Shown: piece by piece, positions 31,985 to 35,317 of the stretch
How positions within the stretch are numbered: the stretch's first letter is position 1
Layout: each line of letters begins with the position of its first letter
NCBI GenBank assembly: GCA_005776585.1
Contig: SXOX01000052.1
Span: 1-35,317 of the forward strand
Direction of reading: 5' to 3'
Source: Pseudomonadota bacterium
GTDB taxonomy: Bacteria; Myxococcota_A; UBA9042; GCA-2863065
Length of the DNA stretch: 35,317 nucleotides
The notes under the pieces: model-generated
The model's input: the letters and a program-made list of their open reading frames with translations, nothing else
Told to the model about the DNA's origin: nothing
Database searches by the model: none
Position numbers and translations under genes: made by a program

Positions 31985-34900
31985 ATGCGGAAGTGGACGA
32001 GGGCGCGAGCGACGTGGGCGTTGGCCCTGCTGTTGGTGGGCACGGCGTGTAGCGCGGGTGACGACGGGAGCGGCGAGTCCCTGTTCGACGTGATGGGAGC
32101 CGACGGTGCGGGCAGCCCGGATGCGCGTACCGACGTGCCCAAGGGACCGGATGGGACCTCGACTGACGGCACCGGCGCGGAGACCAACAGCGACAGCGGC
32201 CCCATCGGGACCGGCGAGTTCGGCGCACCCTGCACGAGCAACGACGAGTGCGCGTCGGGCTACTGCGTGGACTCGCCCCAGGGCTACATCTGCACGAAGA
32301 CCTGCCTCGACACGTGCCCCTCGGGCTACAAGTGCAAGTCCGTCCAGGGCTTGGGCTCCGACATCGCCTTCATCTGCATCGCCGACGTGCTGCGCCTGTG
32401 CCAGCCGTGCCAGATCGACCCGCAGTGTCCCGGAGGTCGCTGTCTGCCCATCACGGAGCAAGGCACCTGGTGCTCGACGACCTGCTCGACGGCGCCCGGC
32501 GCCGAGGTCGCGTGTCCTTCCCAATACAGCTGCAAGAAGCTCAAGGACCCGAAAGGCGGGGCCGAGATGGAGGCCTGCGTGCCAGACGCGGGTACCTGCG
32601 AGTGCAGCGAGGGCAGCAAGGGTCGGGTCAAGCCGTGCGAGACGAAGAACGACTTCGGCACGTGCTTCGGCTACCAGACCTGCGACGGCGCGCCCGGCTG
32701 GGGCGCCTGCAACGCGCAGACTCCGGCGAAGGAGCTCTGCGACGGCAAGGACAACGACTGCGACGCGGCGATCGACGAAGATCAGGGCGACGGGCTCCCG
32801 TGCGAGGAGAAGAACCAGTACGGCACCTGCAAGGGCACGCAGACCTGCCTCGGCCCGCTCGGCCAGAAGTGCAGCGCCATCGCCGCTGCGCCCGAGGCAT
32901 GCGACTACGTCGACAACGACTGCGATGGTCAGACCGATGAGGACTTCCGCGACGCGCAGGGCGTCTACGGCTCGGATGGCCACTGCGGCAAGTGCGGCAA
33001 CGGCTGCGCCAACGCGATCCCGAACGCCATCGCCGCGTGCGAGTCCAAGACCCTCAACCCGCCCGCATGCATCGTCAAGCAGTGCGCTGAGGGCTACTAC
33101 CAGGTCAACCCATTCGTCTGCGCTCCGGCCCCGACCAAACTCTGCGCGCCGTGCAGCGACGACGCCTCGTGCGTCGTTCCAGGCGCCAAGTGCGCGCCGT
33201 TCAAGGACCTCGGGCCGGGCGGAGGCGAGGCGAAGTTCTGCGTCGTGCCCTGCTCGGCCACGGGTGGCTGCCCGTCGGGCTATGAGTGCAAGCCGCTCGG
33301 CCTGCCCGCGGTCGACATGTGTCAGCCGAAGTCGGGCTCATGCAGCTGCGATGGGCAGAACCAGTCGTTGCAGAAGACCTGCGAGAAGCAGGTCGTCTCG
33401 CCGGATCCGGGCGCGCCGGTGCTCACGTGCCCGGGAGTGCAGCACTGCACGCCCAACGGCTGGGGCGACTGCGAGCTCGGGCAGGACGTGTGCGACGGCA
33501 AGGACAACGACTGCGACGGCACCATCGATGGTCCGTGGGTGAACGCCAAAGGTCAATACGTCAAAGATCAGCACTGCGGCGTCTGCGGCAACAACTGCGC
33601 GGCGGCGCCGCCTCCCAACGCCCTCGGGAGCTGCCTCGTCATCGCTGGGAACCCCATCCCGAGCTGCGGGATCGCGTGCAAGGGCGGCTTCTTCGACGTC
33701 GACAAGAACCCGTCGAATGGGTGCGAGTGCCCCTATCAGAGCCCACTGGATCTGCCGGATGGCAGCGATCAGAACTGCGACGGCATCGACGGCGAGCTCG
33801 AGAGCGGCGTCTTCGTAGCGAAGTCAGGCAATGACGCCGCGGCTGGCCACATCGACTCTCCGCTGCTGACCATCCAGGCCGGCGTCAACCGCGCGGCGCA
33901 GTTCAACAAGCGCGACGTCTACGTGGCGACGGGCGTCTACTCCGAGAACGTCAAGCTGGCGGCGGGCGTCTCGGTCTACGGCGGCTACGCGGGCGACTTC
34001 AAGGCACACAACGCGGTCCTCTACGAGACGGCCATCTTGGGTGGTCCACCGCAGCCGGGCGCCCCCGCGGCCATCAACGGTGTGGCGATCTCCGGCGCCA
34101 AACCGACGACGGTCGACGGGTTCATCGTCTTTGGCGCCAACGACAAGTCCTCGGGCGGCTCGTCGTACGGCATGTGGTTCGTCGATTGCGACGGGAGCCT
34201 CGTCGTGCGGAACAACCGCGTATTCGCCGGTGACGGGGGCGATGGCGGGCTCGGCAAGGCCGGGGCCGTCGGCGCTGGCGGTGGTTCGGGGGCGGCCGGC
34301 AAGGTCGCCTACGACATCGGCAAGGGTACCTGTGGCGCCTCCGAGCACAGCGCGGGGGGCGCCGGTGGTGCGCAGGTCTGCGGCGGAACCGTCGATGTGA
34401 GCGGCGGCGGCGGCGGAGAGGCGATCTGTCCCGACTACGACGAGGCGACCTCGAAGGAGTGCCCGAACGACAACCTCACGCAGGCCCCGACCACCGCGGA
34501 GAAGGGAGCCGACGGCAAGGGAGGCGGCGCCGGCGCGGGCGGCATCGCGGGTCGCGACTCCTACATCACCGATGGGTGGGGCCAGCTCGGCTGCGGCGGT
34601 CCCGGCCTGCCGCTCAACTGCGGCCTCTGCCACCTGCCGCACGGCTTCTCGGCCGATGGCGCCCCGGGCACCGACGGCAGTCACGGCGAGCTCGGCGGCA
34701 TGGGGCTCGGCTGCACGATCGCGAAGGGCAACGTCGTCGATCACCTCTGGCAGCCCGCCAACGGGTTCGACGGCGGTACCGGACAGCACGGCAGTGGCGG
34801 CGGCGGCGGTGGCGCGGCGGGCGGGGTCGAGGTGCGCGACTGCAATAGCGCCAACGCGAAGTACACCGACATCGGTGGCAGCGGCGGCGGCGCGGGCGCC

Positions 34901-35170
34901 GGCGGTTGCGGCGGGACGTCGGGCACCGGAGGCAAGGGCGGCGGCGGGAGCTTTGGCCTGTTCCTGTCGTGGTCGCAGCCTCCCACGAGCCTGCCGATGG
35001 TCAGCAGCAACACGATCGGGCGCGGCAAGGGCGGCAACGGCGGCTTCGGCGGCACCGGGGGGACGGGCGGGGCCGGCGGCGTGGGCGGCAACGGCGGCTC
35101 GAGCGCGGCCGACCAGGCGGCGACGTTCTGCACCGCTCAAGGAGGCCACGGTGGCGCGGGCGGTTCAGGG
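31985..35170 (+). CDS. Large MopE-motif, Gly-rich surface lipoprotein, 3' end lost at a chimeric junction
   Basis: About 1062 residues are readable. The signal ends at VGTA-C22, then an Asp/Gly/Thr linker. Residues 75-600 are Cys-rich, with four CDGxDNDCDG-type motifs at about 252, 306, 503 and 593, the putative metal-binding motif of MopE-like surface proteins. A parallel beta-helix-like part (about 605-690, SPLLTIQAGVNRA, YVATGVYSENVKL, VSVYGGYAGDF) resembles DUF1565 domains. From about 740 on it is strongly Gly-rich (GGAGG, GGNGG, GTGG). GAGGTGG before the ATG supports the start; TAAGAT at 31939-31944 may be the -10. At about 35170 the sequence turns into an unrelated gene on the other strand, so the true C-terminus is missing. 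Such proteins are usually outer-membrane or surface proteins of myxobacteria; the role is unknown. Confidence 0.88.
32738..33796 (+). repeat. Four dispersed MopE-like CDGxDNDCDG coding motifs
   Basis: Motifs begin near 32738 (CDGKDNDCDAAIDED), 32900 (CDYVDNDCDGQTDED), 33491 (CDGKDNDCDGTIDG) and 33761 (GSDQNCDGIDGE). The Asp-rich, two-Cys pattern suggests calcium or copper binding. Confidence 0.8.
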
Positions 35171-35317
35171 TGGCCGGTGGCCGAGAGCTTGAGGCCCTTG
35201 GCCATGTCGCCACCTTGCTGGGCCACCAGGGCGTCGAGTGTGCGGCTGGTCTGGCGGCCGTTGCGGGCCACCTCGGTCATGCCTTTTTTGTGCCCATCGA
35301 GTTCTTCGAGCACGATC
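35170..35317 (-). CDS. Fragment of PhoH-family (PIN-PhoH) gene of foreign origin
   Basis: Read on the minus strand from 35316, 49 codons encode IVLEELDGHKKGMTEVARNG and on to GGDMAKGLKLSATGH, which is the end of the PIN domain of PhoH-like ATPases as found in Burkholderiales. The match is to my memory of the family, not a search. After the His codon at 35172-35170 the frame runs into Pro-rich nonsense that is simply the antisense of the Gly-rich lipoprotein. The fragment is truncated at both ends: by the window edge upstream and by the junction downstream. This is best explained as an assembly or library chimera. Confidence 0.82.

Noticed and set aside
34200..35165. Gly-rich repeat considered as a tandem DNA repeat or CRISPR-like array
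   Set aside because: There is no fixed unit or spacer pattern; it is protein-level glycine richness with varied codons. No CRISPR array is present in the window.
35001..35317. A real lipoprotein-PhoH gene fusion
   Set aside because: The two parts are on opposite strands and each is cut in mid-domain, which fits an assembly join and not a fusion.

Overview
The window is GC-rich DNA, densely packed with genes on both strands. No gene-free stretch exceeds 300 bases; the longest is 15547-15783. The gene content points to a Gram-negative bacterium of the Myxococcota (Polyangia/Myxococcales type). Supporting signs are a eukaryotic-type Ser/Thr kinase, many Cys-rich lipoproteins, MopE-like CDGxDNDCDG motifs, a MYXO-CTERM-like tail, a mitochondrial-like EF-G and eukaryote-like somatomedin-B repeats. 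This is inference from families; no 16S or other marker is present.

Layout, left: a 5'-truncated EF-G gene (2-1786) is followed closely by an unusual two-domain protein, a RecA/KaiC-like ATPase fused to a SLOG-like domain (1798-3102). A compact unit follows: a near-consensus promoter, a small exported protein, tRNA-Gln(CTG), tRNA-Glu(CTC) and a strong hairpin (3129-3736). Next come a membrane-anchored Ser/Thr kinase, a 2-TM ion-channel-like protein, and an ECF-type sigma factor with a six-TM putative anti-sigma factor (to 7299).

Centre: a four-gene minus-strand operon (13334 to 7267) encodes a copper monooxygenase-like lipoprotein with all six copper ligands, an aldehyde dehydrogenase, a zinc-ribbon/transmembrane/single-haem protein, and a VKOR-DsbA disulfide-forming fusion. 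Then come an Ig-like lipoprotein, a type IV pilin-like protein, a cytochrome c lipoprotein, a beta-barrel-SppA protease fusion (16258-18732), a Cys-rich lipoprotein with two somatomedin-B repeats, and two ABC-2 permeases joined by a mini-cistron.

Right: a lipoprotein with GPLG repeats is followed by a divergent TetR regulator and a five-gene plus-strand operon (23868-30842). The operon holds an MFS transporter, an acyl-CoA ligase, an alpha/beta-hydrolase lipoprotein, an outer-membrane porin and a PHB-depolymerase-family esterase. Together these read as a scavenging pathway for an extracellular polyester or ester: depolymerise, pass the outer membrane, import, activate to CoA. The ABC ATPase that probably partners the two permeases lies about 9 kb away (30850-31821).

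The last gene is a large MopE-motif/Gly-rich surface lipoprotein. It is interrupted at about 35170 by a fragment of a betaproteobacterial-looking PhoH gene on the opposite strand, so the right end is very probably an assembly chimera. At least eight genes here have a TANNNT box 6-10 bases before the start codon and no good Shine-Dalgarno sequence, which suggests common leaderless transcription.
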